In this document: piece by piece, positions 52,876-63,975 of the stretch | How positions within the stretch are numbered: the stretch's first letter is position 1 | Layout of the letters: every line of letters begins with the position of its first letter | NCBI RefSeq assembly: GCF_009674605.1 | Contig: NZ_WKJO01000001.1 | Span: forward strand, 2,356,001-2,420,000 | From: Haloferax litoreum | Lineage (GTDB): Archaea > Halobacteriota > Halobacteria > Halobacteriales > Haloferacaceae | Reading direction: 5' to 3' | Length of the DNA: 64,000 nucleotides | Program-made: the position numbers and the translations under genes | Notes under the pieces: generated by a model | What the model saw: only the letters and a program-made list of their open reading frames with translations | What the model was told of the DNA's origin: nothing | Database searches by the model: none

Positions 52876-53598
52876 ATGAGCGACGACCCTGCCGAGTCGG
52901 TCACGGAACCAACTGCAGAAGGCGACACTGAGACGGCCTCCGACGCCGAAGCGTCGGGGTTCGAGGACGCAGAGGTAGTCGATGCCGAGGCCGAACCGGA
53001 CGACTCTGCGGCCGACGCGCCCGAAGACTCCGCTGCTGACGCAACTGCGGAAGCTGAGTCGGGCGAACCGACCGCAGTCTCCGCCCGCGTAGCCGAGTAC
53101 GACGACGAACTCGCGTCGGAGGTTGCGGCGCTCGAAGCGCGCGTTTCCGACCTCGAAGCCGAGCGCGACGAAGTCGAAGAGACGGCGTCCGAACTCGAAC
53201 GCCGCCTCAAGCGAACACAGGCCGACTTCCAGAACTACAAAAAGCGCGCCAAGAAGCGCCAAGACCAGATTAAGGACCGCGCGACGGAGGACTTCGTCGA
53301 ACGCGTCGTCACGGTCAGAGACAACCTCGTGCGCGCGCTGGACCAAGACGAGGACGCCGACATCCGCGACGGCCTCGAATCGACGCTCAAGGAGTTCGAC
53401 CGCATCCTCGAAGACGAGAACGTCGAAGTCATCGACCCCGAACCGGGTAGCGACGTGGACCCGAACCGCCACGAAGTGATGATGCGCGTCGACAGCGACC
53501 AACCCGTCGACACCATCGCCAGCGTGTTCCAACCCGGGTACGAGATGGCCGACAAGGTCATCCGCGCCGCGCAGGTCACGGTCAGCAAAGACGAGTAA
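52876..53598 (+). CDS. grpE: GrpE nucleotide exchange factor
   Basis: A 240-residue GrpE. A long acidic low-complexity N-terminus (about 1-65, typical for haloarchaea) precedes a coiled coil (SEVAALEARVSDLEAERDEVEETASELERRLKRTQADFQNYKKRAKKRQDQ) and the beta domain with the signature NRHEVMMRVDSDQPVDTIASVFQPGYEMADKVIRAAQVTVSK. It promotes ADP release from DnaK. A TATA-like CTCTTAAGCC lies about 26 bases before the ATG. dnaK and dnaJ follow, but a hydrolase gene lies between grpE and dnaK. Confidence 0.95.
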   Translation: MSDDPAESVTEPTAEGDTETASDAEASGFEDAEVVDAEAEPDDSAADAPEDSAADATAEAESGEPTAVSARVAEYDDELASEVAALEARVSDLEAERDEVEETASELERRLKRTQADFQNYKKRAKKRQDQIKDRATEDFVERVVTVRDNLVRALDQDEDADIRDGLESTLKEFDRILEDENVEVIDPEPGSDVDPNRHEVMMRVDSDQPVDTIASVFQPGYEMADKVIRAAQVTVSKDE

Positions 53599-53687
53599 CC
53601 ACCGTCGTACCGGTCGAACGACGGATTCACCGCCATCTCGTGCGAATCCGGGGAGGACTTTTCTCCTTACCGCCCCTCGGTTCGAAC

Positions 53688-54464
53688 ATGCGATTTCGTC
53701 CCCGTCGACGCCGTCCGACGGTTCGGGTCACCCAGCACGGGAACCCGCTCGACGACGGTCTGCTGTTCGTCCTCGGGTGGGGGAACAAACCCACACACCG
53801 GAGTGTCGAATGGCTTATCGACCGACTCACCTACGACGGCTATCGCGTCCACGCCGTCGAACTCCCGACGAACGGGTGGGCGTTCGAACAACAGTACGTC
53901 GCACCGGTCAGAGCCTACGCACTCGACCGGGACCTCGACCTCGTACTCAGTCACAGCACCGGTGGTCTCGTCGCGTCGCACCTCGACCTCGCCGTCCGAA
54001 ACGTCTTCTTGAGCCCGTGGTGGGGGATGGCGCTCGACGGACTCGACCGACTCCTGTACCCGGTCGTCAGGAGACTCCCGACGAAGCGACCACTCGCCCC
54101 GAGTGGTATCTCCCGAACCGACCTCGGCGAGATGAAACTCGAAGCGGAGATGGCCGACGCGCCCGACAGGGTGTCGCCGGCCTTCCTCCGGATGATAGAG
54201 AGCGCACAACGAACACTGCCACCGTTCCGGGAGACAGATGTCGTCTTCTACTCGCCGACCGACCGGGTCGTCGACGTTCGGGCCATCGGCGAACAGACGC
54301 CCGCATCGAATCTCGTTCCCTACGACGGTGGCCACGAATTCTTCGCCAGCGAGGCCCGCGAACGGACGTTCACGAAGGTTCTCGCAGCACTCGACGACGG
54401 CCCCGACGCAGTTGGTTCCGCAGCGAACTCCCACGTCGAAGAGACAGAGCAGTCCGCAGACTGA
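53688..54464 (+). CDS. Alpha/beta hydrolase between grpE and dnaK
   Basis: A 258-residue alpha/beta hydrolase fold protein. The nucleophile elbow is LSHSTGGLVASHL (SHSTG, Ser), an acidic residue lies in VFYSPTDRVVDVR, and a C-terminal His lies in YDGGHEFFA. N-terminal Arg-rich start (MRFRPRRRRPTVRV). Substrate unknown; lipase or esterase type. ATG at 53688. It sits between grpE and dnaK with gaps of 89 and 247 bases, so it is probably transcribed apart from dnaK. Confidence 0.82.
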   Translation: MRFRPRRRRPTVRVTQHGNPLDDGLLFVLGWGNKPTHRSVEWLIDRLTYDGYRVHAVELPTNGWAFEQQYVAPVRAYALDRDLDLVLSHSTGGLVASHLDLAVRNVFLSPWWGMALDGLDRLLYPVVRRLPTKRPLAPSGISRTDLGEMKLEAEMADAPDRVSPAFLRMIESAQRTLPPFRETDVVFYSPTDRVVDVRAIGEQTPASNLVPYDGGHEFFASEARERTFTKVLAALDDGPDAVGSAANSHVEETEQSAD

Positions 54465-54677
54465 CTGAGAGAACGGTGCGTGACGGTGTCGCCCCAGAGC
54501 GAGCGGAGTGACAGAAAACCCTGTGATATCGGTGGTCCGAGACGACGGTGCGTGATGAGCGCGGAGAACACGGTGGGCGGTTCTACATAAATCGACCGAC
54601 CTGTTTCGGCGCGAGAACACAAAATCGCAAGACAGCGGTGACCTCGTGTCACCGTGTGTGTCGCAGTATCTAGTAAC

Positions 54678-54711
54678 CTTTAACCGGCAAAGGCCGGTAT
54701 CTGTGACCAAG
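54678..54711 (+). promoter_or_regulatory. dnaK promoter with inverted repeat
   Basis: TATA-like CCTTTAACC (54678-54686) is followed by ACCGGC-AAAG-GCCGGT at 54683-54698, six-base arms around four bases, lying between the TATA box and the dnaK start (GTG 54703 or ATG 54712). The repeat may be a repressor or activator site or a 5' hairpin in the mRNA. Confidence 0.45.
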
Positions 54712-56571
<1,860 letters not shown>

Positions 56572-56582
56572 CCAACCACCGC

Positions 56583-56605
56583 GGAACTCCCCTCGTCGGG
56601 GTTCC
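56583..56605 (+). terminator. Hairpin after dnaK
   Basis: GGAACTCCCC (56583-56592) pairs with GGGGTTCC (56598-56605) with one bulged base and a short loop. It lies eleven bases past the dnaK stop. A pyrimidine-rich stretch (AATTTCTCTTC) follows about 16 bases later. Possible transcription end before dnaJ, which has its own TATA-like TTTCAAATACC at about 30 bases. Confidence 0.4.
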
Positions 56606-56738
56606 TGACGCAGTCGGTCGAATTTCTCTTCTATCGCGCACCGACCTCCGCAGAGACACCCACACACGAGCCACAGAACTCCCCAGATACTAGAGGCGCA
56701 CTTTTCAAATACCTCGACGGATTACAAGGCAGTAACCG

Positions 56739-57887
56739 ATGAGCGAGGACTTCTACGACGTGCTCGGGGTCTCGCGGGACGCCTCGAAAGACGAGATCAA
56801 GAACGCGTACCGCAAGAAGGCCGCTAAGTATCACCCCGACGTCTCCGACGAAGACGACGCCGAGGAGAAGTTCAAGAAGGTCCAGAAGGCCAAGGAGGTC
56901 CTCACGGACGACGAGAAGCGCCAGATGTACGACCAGGTCGGCCACGAACGCTTCAAGCAGGCCCAGAAACACGGTGCCGGCGGCGGTGGCCGCGGCCAAG
57001 GAAACCCGTTCGGAGGCGGTGGAAACCCCTTCGGTGGCATGGGTGGCGGCGGATTCGAAGACCTGTTCAACAACCTGTTCAACGGCGGGCGGGGCCAACA
57101 GCGCAACCGGCCGCAACAGGGTCGTGACGTCGCCCAGCGCATCACCATCGACCTCGAAGACGCCTACAACGGTATCGAGCGCGACGTGACGATTCGTCGC
57201 CGTGAGGTGTGTCCAGAGTGTGACGGTGCGGGCCACCCCGACGACGCCGACGTGAACACCTGTTCGGAGTGTGGCGGGTCCGGTCAGCAGACTACCGTCC
57301 AGCAGACACCATTCGGCCGCGTACAGCAGACGACGACCTGTCGCGCCTGTGGCGGCGAGGGTGAGACCTACAGCGAGGATTGTTCCGAATGTCGCGGCAG
57401 TGGGCGCGTCCGCCGCACCCGCGACGTGACCATCACCATCCCGGCCGGATTCCGCGACGGGCAGCGTCTCCGGTACCGCGGCGAGGGCGAACCCGGCGAG
57501 AACGGCGGTCCGAACGGCGACCTGTTCGTCGAGGTCACCGTCCGTGACCACGAGGAGTTCGACCGAGAGGGTGACGACCTGTACTACACGCACCCCATCT
57601 CGTTCCCGCAGGCTGTCTTCGGCGCAACCGTCGAAGTCCCGACGCTCGACGGCGACGAAGACCTGAAGGTTCCCGCGGGCACGCAGAGTGGGTCGACGTT
57701 CACCATCTCCGGCGCGGGGATGCCTCACCTCGACGGACGCGGGTCCGGCGACTTGCACGTCGAAGTGCACGTCGTCACGCCCGAAGACCTGAACAAAGAA
57801 CAGCGTGAAGCACTCAAGCAGTTCGCCGAGGCAGGTGGCGAAGAGGTCAAAGAGGGACTCTTCCAGAAACTGAAGAACTCGCTGTAA
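56739..57887 (+). CDS. dnaJ: Co-chaperone DnaJ (Hsp40)
   Basis: A 382-residue type I DnaJ. The J domain (1-70) contains H32-P33-D34 in YHPDVSDED, then a Gly/Phe-rich region with GGGNPFGGMGGGGFEDLF, and four zinc-finger CxxCxGxG repeats (CPECDGAG, CSECGGSG, CRACGGEG, CSECRGSG) binding two zinc ions. The C-terminal substrate domains follow. It stimulates the ATPase of DnaK. Start is ATG at 56739; TATA-like TTTCAAATACC lies about 25-30 bases upstream. All type I domains are complete. Confidence 0.97.
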   Translation: MSEDFYDVLGVSRDASKDEIKNAYRKKAAKYHPDVSDEDDAEEKFKKVQKAKEVLTDDEKRQMYDQVGHERFKQAQKHGAGGGGRGQGNPFGGGGNPFGGMGGGGFEDLFNNLFNGGRGQQRNRPQQGRDVAQRITIDLEDAYNGIERDVTIRRREVCPECDGAGHPDDADVNTCSECGGSGQQTTVQQTPFGRVQQTTTCRACGGEGETYSEDCSECRGSGRVRRTRDVTITIPAGFRDGQRLRYRGEGEPGENGGPNGDLFVEVTVRDHEEFDREGDDLYYTHPISFPQAVFGATVEVPTLDGDEDLKVPAGTQSGSTFTISGAGMPHLDGRGSGDLHVEVHVVTPEDLNKEQREALKQFAEAGGEEVKEGLFQKLKNSL

Positions 57888-58022
57888 CGGGTCCTCCCGA
57901 CTCGGTGTGGCGAACGCCTCGTTCTCGATTCGGTGTGTCGTCTGGGTTCTGAGTCAGCGGTGACGAGGTGTCGTCAAAACACCAATAAGCCGTCGCCGTG
58001 AACGCGTCTGGCAACAATCAGC

Positions 58023-59111
58023 ATGGACGACACCGGCATCTCGGACCAGATAGTCACCGACATGGTTCGGCATCTCGACCCGTCGTGGCGCGTCGTCGAA
58101 ATCGACCGCATCGACGACGGCGTGAACGAAACGACACGCCTCGACGTCGAAACACCGACCGAGAGACGGCGAGTCGTTCTCAAGGCATCCACGAGTTCCT
58201 CCCCGTTGGCCGAGACGCGTGCACAGGTCGAACCACGGATGATTTCGCTCGTCGGTCGGTCGACGGAGATGCCGGTTCCGAGCGTCTCCGGTGTGTGCGA
58301 CGACCACGAGACGTATCCCACACCCTTCTTCGTCATGAGTCACGTCGACGGTGAGACCTTCGACCACGCTCGCGCCTCTGACCTGCCACCACACACCCGC
58401 GAGACCATCTTCCGTGAAGCAGGCGAGAACTTGGCGCAACTGCACGCACTTGGCCCTCTCCCGGCGGTGGGTGAACTCACCTACCGCGACGGCGACGTCA
58501 CTATCCTCGACACGACAGACCACCCGAGGTACGACGACTTCCACGACTGGTTGCTCGACACCTACGAGGAGACACTCGACCGAATCGAGGAGGACGGCGG
58601 GTACTTCCCTGACCTCACGGAGGACCCAACTCGGTTCACCGACCTCGTCCCAGGGATTCGGCAGTACCTCAGAGAGACGATTCCAGACCTCCCGTCACCG
58701 GAACCGCCGACGTACTGTCACAAAGACTATCGGTACGGTAACGTGGCCGTGGACCCGGAGACGGGGGCCACGCGAGCAGTCCTCGATTGGGGGATTCTCA
58801 TGTCGGCCCCGCCGGCGTTCAACATCGCGATGACGGAGTCGAAACTCTTGAAACCGGACTACAACGACGACGCAGACCCGGACACCGGTCGTGCCGGTGC
58901 GTTGCGTCAGATACTGCGGGACGCCTACGCCGAGACGCGAACCCAGTGGACCTTCGACGAGGAGACGCGAGAGCGAATCCGCCTGTATCGACTGGTCTAC
59001 CGGTTAGACGCGATGGCGTGTCTCCCGTTGTGGTACCGTACCGACCCTACGTTGAGCGACCGGGACACTCGCGCCGCCGAGCACCGAGCATTCGTCGAGC
59101 AGTACCTCTGA
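58023..59111 (+). CDS. APH-family kinase-like protein
   Basis: A 362-residue aminoglycoside phosphotransferase-fold protein. It has ADP-binding strands (RVVEIDRIDDGVNETTRLDV), the conserved Lys in RRVVLKASTSS, the catalytic loop YCHKDYRYGNVAVDPETGATRAVLDWG (H-x-D-x5-N, then Asp in LDWG) and a C-terminal helical part. This is the APH/choline kinase superfamily; the substrate in archaea is unknown and antibiotic resistance should not be assumed. ATG at 58023. No operon partner. Confidence 0.85.
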   Translation: MDDTGISDQIVTDMVRHLDPSWRVVEIDRIDDGVNETTRLDVETPTERRRVVLKASTSSSPLAETRAQVEPRMISLVGRSTEMPVPSVSGVCDDHETYPTPFFVMSHVDGETFDHARASDLPPHTRETIFREAGENLAQLHALGPLPAVGELTYRDGDVTILDTTDHPRYDDFHDWLLDTYEETLDRIEEDGGYFPDLTEDPTRFTDLVPGIRQYLRETIPDLPSPEPPTYCHKDYRYGNVAVDPETGATRAVLDWGILMSAPPAFNIAMTESKLLKPDYNDDADPDTGRAGALRQILRDAYAETRTQWTFDEETRERIRLYRLVYRLDAMACLPLWYRTDPTLSDRDTRAAEHRAFVEQYL

Positions 59112-59177
59112 CGCCCATCGACTGCGACCCAATGACCTATCGCCGACACGTTGAGGGTCCTCGCGGCCGATTGCTAG

Positions 59178-59501
59178 ATGATGTCATACACCAAGGCCAA
59201 CTACCGCGAGGTGGACGAACTCGGCGGCGGCCTCCACTTCATGCGCGACGTGCTCGAAACCGAGCGACTCGGGTTCACCGTACTGGAGTGCGACCCGAAC
59301 TGGACCGGGAAGGCGCACGACCACGCCGAAGAGGACCACGAAGAGGTGTACTTCCTCGTCTCTGGCGATGCGACGCTCGTCGTCGAGGGCGAGAAAATCC
59401 CGCTCGAAACGGGCGATGCCGTTCGGGTGTCTCCAGAGGATACCCGCCAGTTCCGAAACGGGGACACCGAGAGCTTCGTCGTCGTCGCCGGGTCGCCCTG
59501 A
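59178..59501 (+). CDS. Cupin-domain protein
   Basis: A 107-residue single cupin. The metal-ligand motif is HDHAEEDHEEVYFLVSGDATL, with His residues and the Glu of the G(x)5HxH-type motif, and the second motif is LETGDAVRVSPEDTRQFRNGD. Cupins bind metal and act as dioxygenases, isomerases or sensors; here the reaction is unknown. ATG at 59178 or 59181. No TATA box of standard position is certain. Confidence 0.85.
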   Translation: MMSYTKANYREVDELGGGLHFMRDVLETERLGFTVLECDPNWTGKAHDHAEEDHEEVYFLVSGDATLVVEGEKIPLETGDAVRVSPEDTRQFRNGDTESFVVVAGSP

Positions 59502-59582
59502 GTCACTGGTCCTCGTGGTCACTGGGTAAGGGCCGGCGAACACCTCGGCGCCTTTTTTCACACCCACTCCGTAGGGTCGCGT

Positions 59583-60296
59583 ATGGACGTCATCGGCGAC
59601 CTCATGGCTCGCGACAGGCGAAGTGACCACCTCGCCCTGCGAGTCGACGGCCCCGGTCGGACCTACACCTACTACGACCTCGTGACCACGTCGTATAAAG
59701 CGGGGAACGTCCTCCGCTACCTCGGCGTTCGAAAGGGCGCACGTGTCGCCATCGAACCGGCCGCGCTTCCCGAACCGATACTGACGTTCCTCGGGGCGGC
59801 CCAACTCGGTGCCGTGACAGCCTTCGACCCGACCGTCGAGGCTCGGGCCGTCGTCGTCGACGTCTCCCGCGAGGGCGAGTTCGACCTCCCACCGGGCCAC
59901 AAACTCGCCGTCTACAACGGCCCGCCGAGTTCGCCGGCGACTACCCACTGGGAGAAAGAAGTGTGGAGCGAGAACCCGGCGGTCCACCCCGAAGTGGTCG
60001 AACCAGACGACGTCGCCCTCGTCGCCGACGACCACGAGTACACCCACGGTGACGCCCTCGATGCGGCAAAGCGGGTCGTCTCCGACTACGACCTCGACGC
60101 CGACGACACCGTGGCGGTCCGGTCCTCGCTCGCACGTCCGGGAACCGTCGTCGCCGGGATTCTCGCACCGCTTCTCGCCGGCGGAACGATTCGCGTCCCG
60201 GATGGCGACGACCCGGTGGACGCGGCACTCTCAGTGGGCGACAGCGTCCCCGAGCCTCGGTCGATTTCGCCCGACGACGCCGTGTCGAGCCGGTGA
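59583..60296 (+). CDS. Shortened AMP-binding-like protein lacking the catalytic core
   Basis: A 237-residue protein resembling the N-terminal subdomain of acyl-CoA synthetases (ANL superfamily): ALRVDGPGRTYTYYDLVTTSYKAGNVLRYLGVRKGARVAIEPAALPEPILTFLGAAQLGAVTAFDP. A full member is over 500 residues and has the P-loop-like SSGTTGxPKG. Here the matching stretch reads ADDHEYTHGDALDAAKRV, without that loop, and the rest of the enzyme is missing. The frame is intact and GC3-rich, so it is a real gene rather than a fragment. It cannot make acyl-adenylate in the usual way. A binding or regulatory role is inferred. Confidence 0.78.
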   Translation: MDVIGDLMARDRRSDHLALRVDGPGRTYTYYDLVTTSYKAGNVLRYLGVRKGARVAIEPAALPEPILTFLGAAQLGAVTAFDPTVEARAVVVDVSREGEFDLPPGHKLAVYNGPPSSPATTHWEKEVWSENPAVHPEVVEPDDVALVADDHEYTHGDALDAAKRVVSDYDLDADDTVAVRSSLARPGTVVAGILAPLLAGGTIRVPDGDDPVDAALSVGDSVPEPRSISPDDAVSSR

Positions 60297-60335
60297 GTGA
60301 GAAAGTACTTATCGGCATCTGTCTTGCGGACAGCC

Positions 60336-60872
60336 ATGACTGAGACGACTGTCGTCGAAAGCGACCGTGTCGCGCTTCGCCCCGTAGAGCGCGACGATGC
60401 CGCACTCCTTCAGCGGTCGACGACCGACCCCGATATTCGCGTTCCGCTCGGTGCGCCCGCGCCCCAGAACCACCATCAGGCGACCGAGTTCATCGAACAG
60501 ACCGTCGAGGAGGGCGACAACATCGCGTTCGTCGCGGAAGTCGAGGGCGACGCAATCGGGTTCGTCATGGCCGAGATTCGTGACTACGGTCGCCCAGAAC
60601 TCGTCTACTGGCTTCTGCCCGAATACCACGGTCAGGGGTACGGGACGGACGCAGTCGGGTGTCTCGTCGACTACCTCTTTCGCACCGTCGAGTGCCACGG
60701 ACTGCAAGCGATTACGTTCGAGTTCAACGAGGCGTCGCGCGGCGTCCTCGAACGACTCGGGTTCGTGAACGAAGGACAACTTCGTGAGGCGGCGTTCATC
60801 GACGGGTCGTACGTGGATGTCGTTCGGTTCGGCTTGCTCCGCCGCGAGTGGGAAGAAAATCAGTCGGACTGA
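60336..60872 (+). CDS. GNAT N-acetyltransferase
   Basis: A 178-residue acetyltransferase of the RimJ/RimL type. The acetyl-CoA loop is YHGQGYGTDAVGCLVDYLF (R/Q-x-x-G-x-G/A form), with NEASRGVLERLGFVNEGQLREAAFIDGSYVDVVRFGLLRREW at the end. It acetylates an amino group, often a protein N-terminus or a small molecule. ATG at 60336. It follows the shortened AMP-binding gene by 39 bases, so the two may share a transcript, and is convergent with the acyl-CoA synthetase gene. Confidence 0.88.
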   Translation: MTETTVVESDRVALRPVERDDAALLQRSTTDPDIRVPLGAPAPQNHHQATEFIEQTVEEGDNIAFVAEVEGDAIGFVMAEIRDYGRPELVYWLLPEYHGQGYGTDAVGCLVDYLFRTVECHGLQAITFEFNEASRGVLERLGFVNEGQLREAAFIDGSYVDVVRFGLLRREWEENQSD

Positions 60873-60911
60873 CCGAACCCGACCGCCGCGAGTGAACGGT
60901 GTGTCCTGCTC

Positions 60912-62906
60912 TCAGGACGCGTCTTCTATCTTTTCGAGCGCTTCTGGGTTCTCGATACTGCTCATGTCGCCGAGGTCTTCGCCCGTGTAGATGGCGGAGA
61001 TTGCGCGGCGGATAATCTTCCCCGACTGCGTCTTCGGGAACTCGTCCACGAAGAGAATCTCGCGTGGGCGGAACGGCTTCCCGAGTTCCTCGCCGACGAC
61101 GCCACGAAGTTCCTCACGCAGGTCGTCAGACCCTTCGACACCGTCTTCGAGGACGACGTAGGCGACGACGGCGGTTCCCGTGGTGTCGTCGGGGACACCG
61201 ACGGCGGCGGCCTGATTCACCGCGTCGTGTTCGATGAGTGCGCCCTCGACTTCCGCGGGACCGACCTTGCGCCCGGCCACGTTGAGTGCGTCGTCGGCGC
61301 GGCCGTGGAGGAACCAGAAGCCATCTTCGTCCTTCTGTGCCCAGTCACCGTGGTCCCAGAGGTCGTCCCACGACGACCAGTAGGTGTCGAGATAGCGCTC
61401 GTCACCGTCCCAGAGGCTCTTGGTCATCGACGGGCAGGAGTCGCGGGCGACGAGGAAGCCGCGTTCGTGGGTGTCGGCGATGGACTCGCCCGAGGAGTCT
61501 ACGATGTCGATGTCCATCCCGATGCCGGGCCCACCGAGCGAGCACGGTTTGAGTGGTTGGGTCGGCATCGGCATGAGGAAGCACCCGCAGATTTCGGTGC
61601 CGCCGGAGATGTTGATGATAGGTGCTTCGCCGCCGCCGACGTTCTCGTAGAACCACATCCACGATTCTGGGTCCCACGGTTCGCCGGTGGACCCGAGGAG
61701 GCGGAGACTCGACAGGTCGTGCTTCTCGACGTATTCGTCGCCGTACTTCCGAAGGGCGCGGATGGCGGTGGGCGAGATGCCGAAGGTGGTGAGACGATGG
61801 CGCTCTATCATGTCCCAGAACCGGTCGGGTTCCGGGTAGTCTGGCGCGCCTTCGTACATGAAGATGGTTCCCGCGAAGGTGTGGTTCCCGATGAGCGTCC
61901 ACGGGCCCATCATCCACCCGATGTCAGACACCCAGAAGAAGCGGTCTTCGGGTTTCTGGTCGAAGCCGAAGTGAATCTCTTTGGCCGTCTGCATCTGGAC
62001 CCCCGCGTGCGTGTGGACGATGCCTTTCGGCTTGCCCGTCGTCCCCGACGAGTACAGGAGCATGGACTCGGCGTCCGACGGGAGGTGCTTCGTCTCGTAC
62101 TCGCTTTCGGCCTCGCCGACGGTGTCGTCCCACCATTCGTCGCGTTCGTCGTTCCACGGGACTGCTTCGTCACTGTCGTCGAATCGCTGGTAGACGACAG
62201 TGTGTTCGACGCACCCCGCTTCCTCGATAGCCTCGTCGGCCGTCGGTTTCAGACGGACCTCGGACCCGCGACGGTAGAATCCGTCTGCCGTGAACAGTAC
62301 CGAGCACTCGGGGTCTTCGAGACGGGTCGCCGTGGCGTCGACGCCGAACCCGGAGAAGATGGGGACGGCGATGGCACCGACTTTGAAACACCCGTAGAGA
62401 ATCGAGATGACTTCGGGGACCATCGGCATGTAGAGGCCGACGGTGTCGCCCGTGCCGACGCCGTAGGATTCGAGGACGTTGGCGACGCGGTTTGCCTCCT
62501 GATACAGGTCGTGGTAGGTTCGCTGGACGACGTCACCGTCTTCGCCTTCCCAGAGACAGGCGACGCGGTTTCGGTTCGGCGAGTCGACGGCGGCGTGGCG
62601 GTCCAAGACGTTGTGGGCGACGTTGAGTTCACCACCCGGATACCAGTGTGAGAACTGTGGACCCTCGGTGTCGTCGCGCACCTCGTCGTAGTCTTCGTAG
62701 AAGTCGATACCGAGGTAGTCGACGAGTTCGTCCCAGAACCACTCGACGCCGGACTCGCCGACGCCGGGTACCTCTGTCGTGGTTCGTTCGATGAGTTCGT
62801 CGTAGTCTGCGATGTCGTACTCCCGCATGAATTGCGTCACGTTGGCGTCTTCGACGAACGCCGGGTCGGGTTCGTGTACCACCGTGTCGGTATCGGGTAC
62901 GTCCAT
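60912..62906 (-). CDS. Acetyl-CoA synthetase-like AMP-forming enzyme
   Basis: A 664-residue AMP-forming acyl-CoA synthetase. The ATP-binding loop SSGTTGKPKGIVHTHAGV, the second motif STGEPWDPESWMWFYENVGGG, the hinge region GDWAQKDEDGFWFLHGRADDALNVAGRKVGPAEVE and the C-terminal Lys (PKTQSGKIIRRAI, typical site of regulatory acetylation) are present. An N-terminal region (about 1-80) is typical for Acs-type enzymes. It activates acetate or a short acyl group to its CoA ester. Two GNAT genes nearby (60336 and 63051) might in principle control the Lys, which is inference only. Confidence 0.93.
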   Translation of the reverse strand: MDVPDTDTVVHEPDPAFVEDANVTQFMREYDIADYDELIERTTTEVPGVGESGVEWFWDELVDYLGIDFYEDYDEVRDDTEGPQFSHWYPGGELNVAHNVLDRHAAVDSPNRNRVACLWEGEDGDVVQRTYHDLYQEANRVANVLESYGVGTGDTVGLYMPMVPEVISILYGCFKVGAIAVPIFSGFGVDATATRLEDPECSVLFTADGFYRRGSEVRLKPTADEAIEEAGCVEHTVVYQRFDDSDEAVPWNDERDEWWDDTVGEAESEYETKHLPSDAESMLLYSSGTTGKPKGIVHTHAGVQMQTAKEIHFGFDQKPEDRFFWVSDIGWMMGPWTLIGNHTFAGTIFMYEGAPDYPEPDRFWDMIERHRLTTFGISPTAIRALRKYGDEYVEKHDLSSLRLLGSTGEPWDPESWMWFYENVGGGEAPIINISGGTEICGCFLMPMPTQPLKPCSLGGPGIGMDIDIVDSSGESIADTHERGFLVARDSCPSMTKSLWDGDERYLDTYWSSWDDLWDHGDWAQKDEDGFWFLHGRADDALNVAGRKVGPAEVEGALIEHDAVNQAAAVGVPDDTTGTAVVAYVVLEDGVEGSDDLREELRGVVGEELGKPFRPREILFVDEFPKTQSGKIIRRAISAIYTGEDLGDMSSIENPEALEKIEDAS

Positions 62907-63050
62907 AAATCGACGTACTCCAACCGGGAGTATGAATCTTTACCGTTCTATCATGTGGGTGCTCGCCGATTATCCCGTCAGGCGGACGCCGTCTCTCGAA
63001 TCTGCTCACTGGCCGAGGTGTTTTTACCGACCGGAGAGGTATACTCGGGT

Positions 63051-63635
63051 ATGTACGTCCGGGATGCCAAGAACCGAGACGAGGCCTGGTTGCTCGACGC
63101 ACTCGAGGACCTGGAACTCGACGATGGCGCGTTCCGCTCCCGCGACTACGTCATCGCACTCGACGAAGAGACGAACGAGAAGGCCGGGTTCGGCCGGATA
63201 CGCGTTCACAAGGGTGACGAGTCGTTCTGCGAGATTACCTGCGTGGGCGTCCCTGAGCGGTGGCGCAACCAAGGTGTCGGTGCGCACGTAGTCGAGCGAC
63301 TGGTGGACCGTGCGACGGCCGAAGGATTCGATACTGTGTACGGGTTTTCGTCAGAACACCGGTACTGCATGCAGTTCGGATTCGACCCTGTCGACGCCGC
63401 CGACCTGCCGGACCGGGTCGAAACTCGCTACGAACAGGTCAAAGCGCGCGACTCGGACGCGATTGCCGTCCGACTCGAAAACGACGAGTTCATGATGTCG
63501 GACCGGGCCCGCGAACGGTTCAAAGTCGCCACACCGGCCCCGAGCGGCGACGACACGGAACCAGAACTCACGGCCGAAGACTTCGGCTACGACGAAGAGA
63601 CACCGACGAAGTATTCCACCAACCTCCGACGCTGA
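63051..63635 (+). CDS. GNAT N-acetyltransferase
   Basis: A 194-residue acetyltransferase. It starts MYVRDAKNRDEAWLLDALED and has the acetyl-CoA-binding motif VGVPERWRNQGVGAHVVERLVDRATAEGFDTVYGFSSEHRYCMQFGFDPVD. A conserved polar C-terminal extension (about 150-194) follows. Substrate unknown. The ATG at 63051 is chosen; upstream in-frame codons run through the promoter region of the divergent synthetase gene. It is divergent from the synthetase and convergent with the next gene. Confidence 0.9.
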   Translation: MYVRDAKNRDEAWLLDALEDLELDDGAFRSRDYVIALDEETNEKAGFGRIRVHKGDESFCEITCVGVPERWRNQGVGAHVVERLVDRATAEGFDTVYGFSSEHRYCMQFGFDPVDAADLPDRVETRYEQVKARDSDAIAVRLENDEFMMSDRARERFKVATPAPSGDDTEPELTAEDFGYDEETPTKYSTNLRR

Positions 63636-63643
63636 CAGACCGT

Positions 63644-63910
63644 TCAGGTCCGCCCTTCGAGGAAGTCCGTACTGAAGACAATCCACGTCAGCACGCTACA
63701 GAAGAGAATCGGCGGGAGGATGGCAAAGCCCCAGAGCGGTTCGAGTCCTTGCATCAAGATGAGGACCACGTCCGCGAGTCCGAGTGCGAGGAACGGAGCA
63801 GTCGCCAACGCGGCACGTTTCCGGTTCTTCCCACCTTCTTCTTCCGGAAGTGGGCCGGGTGAAGGCTCACCGGCCGAAGACGACGTCGATGTCGACGAGG
63901 GCGCGTCCAT
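63644..63910 (-). CDS. Small two-helix membrane protein
   Basis: An 88-residue protein with a polar Ser/Thr-rich N-terminus (1-30), then two hydrophobic helices (about 33-52 and 58-80) and a short tail. The ATG at 63910 is chosen. Nine bases separate its end from the convergent GNAT gene. No family recognised. Confidence 0.65.
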   Translation of the reverse strand: MDAPSSTSTSSSAGEPSPGPLPEEEGGKNRKRAALATAPFLALGLADVVLILMQGLEPLWGFAILPPILFCSVLTWIVFSTDFLEGRT

Positions 63911-63975
63911 AGTCGTCCCTCTGGCCCCGACGAGCAAAAACGGTCCGCCTTTTTGCCGGTCTCGTCGCGACGCGG

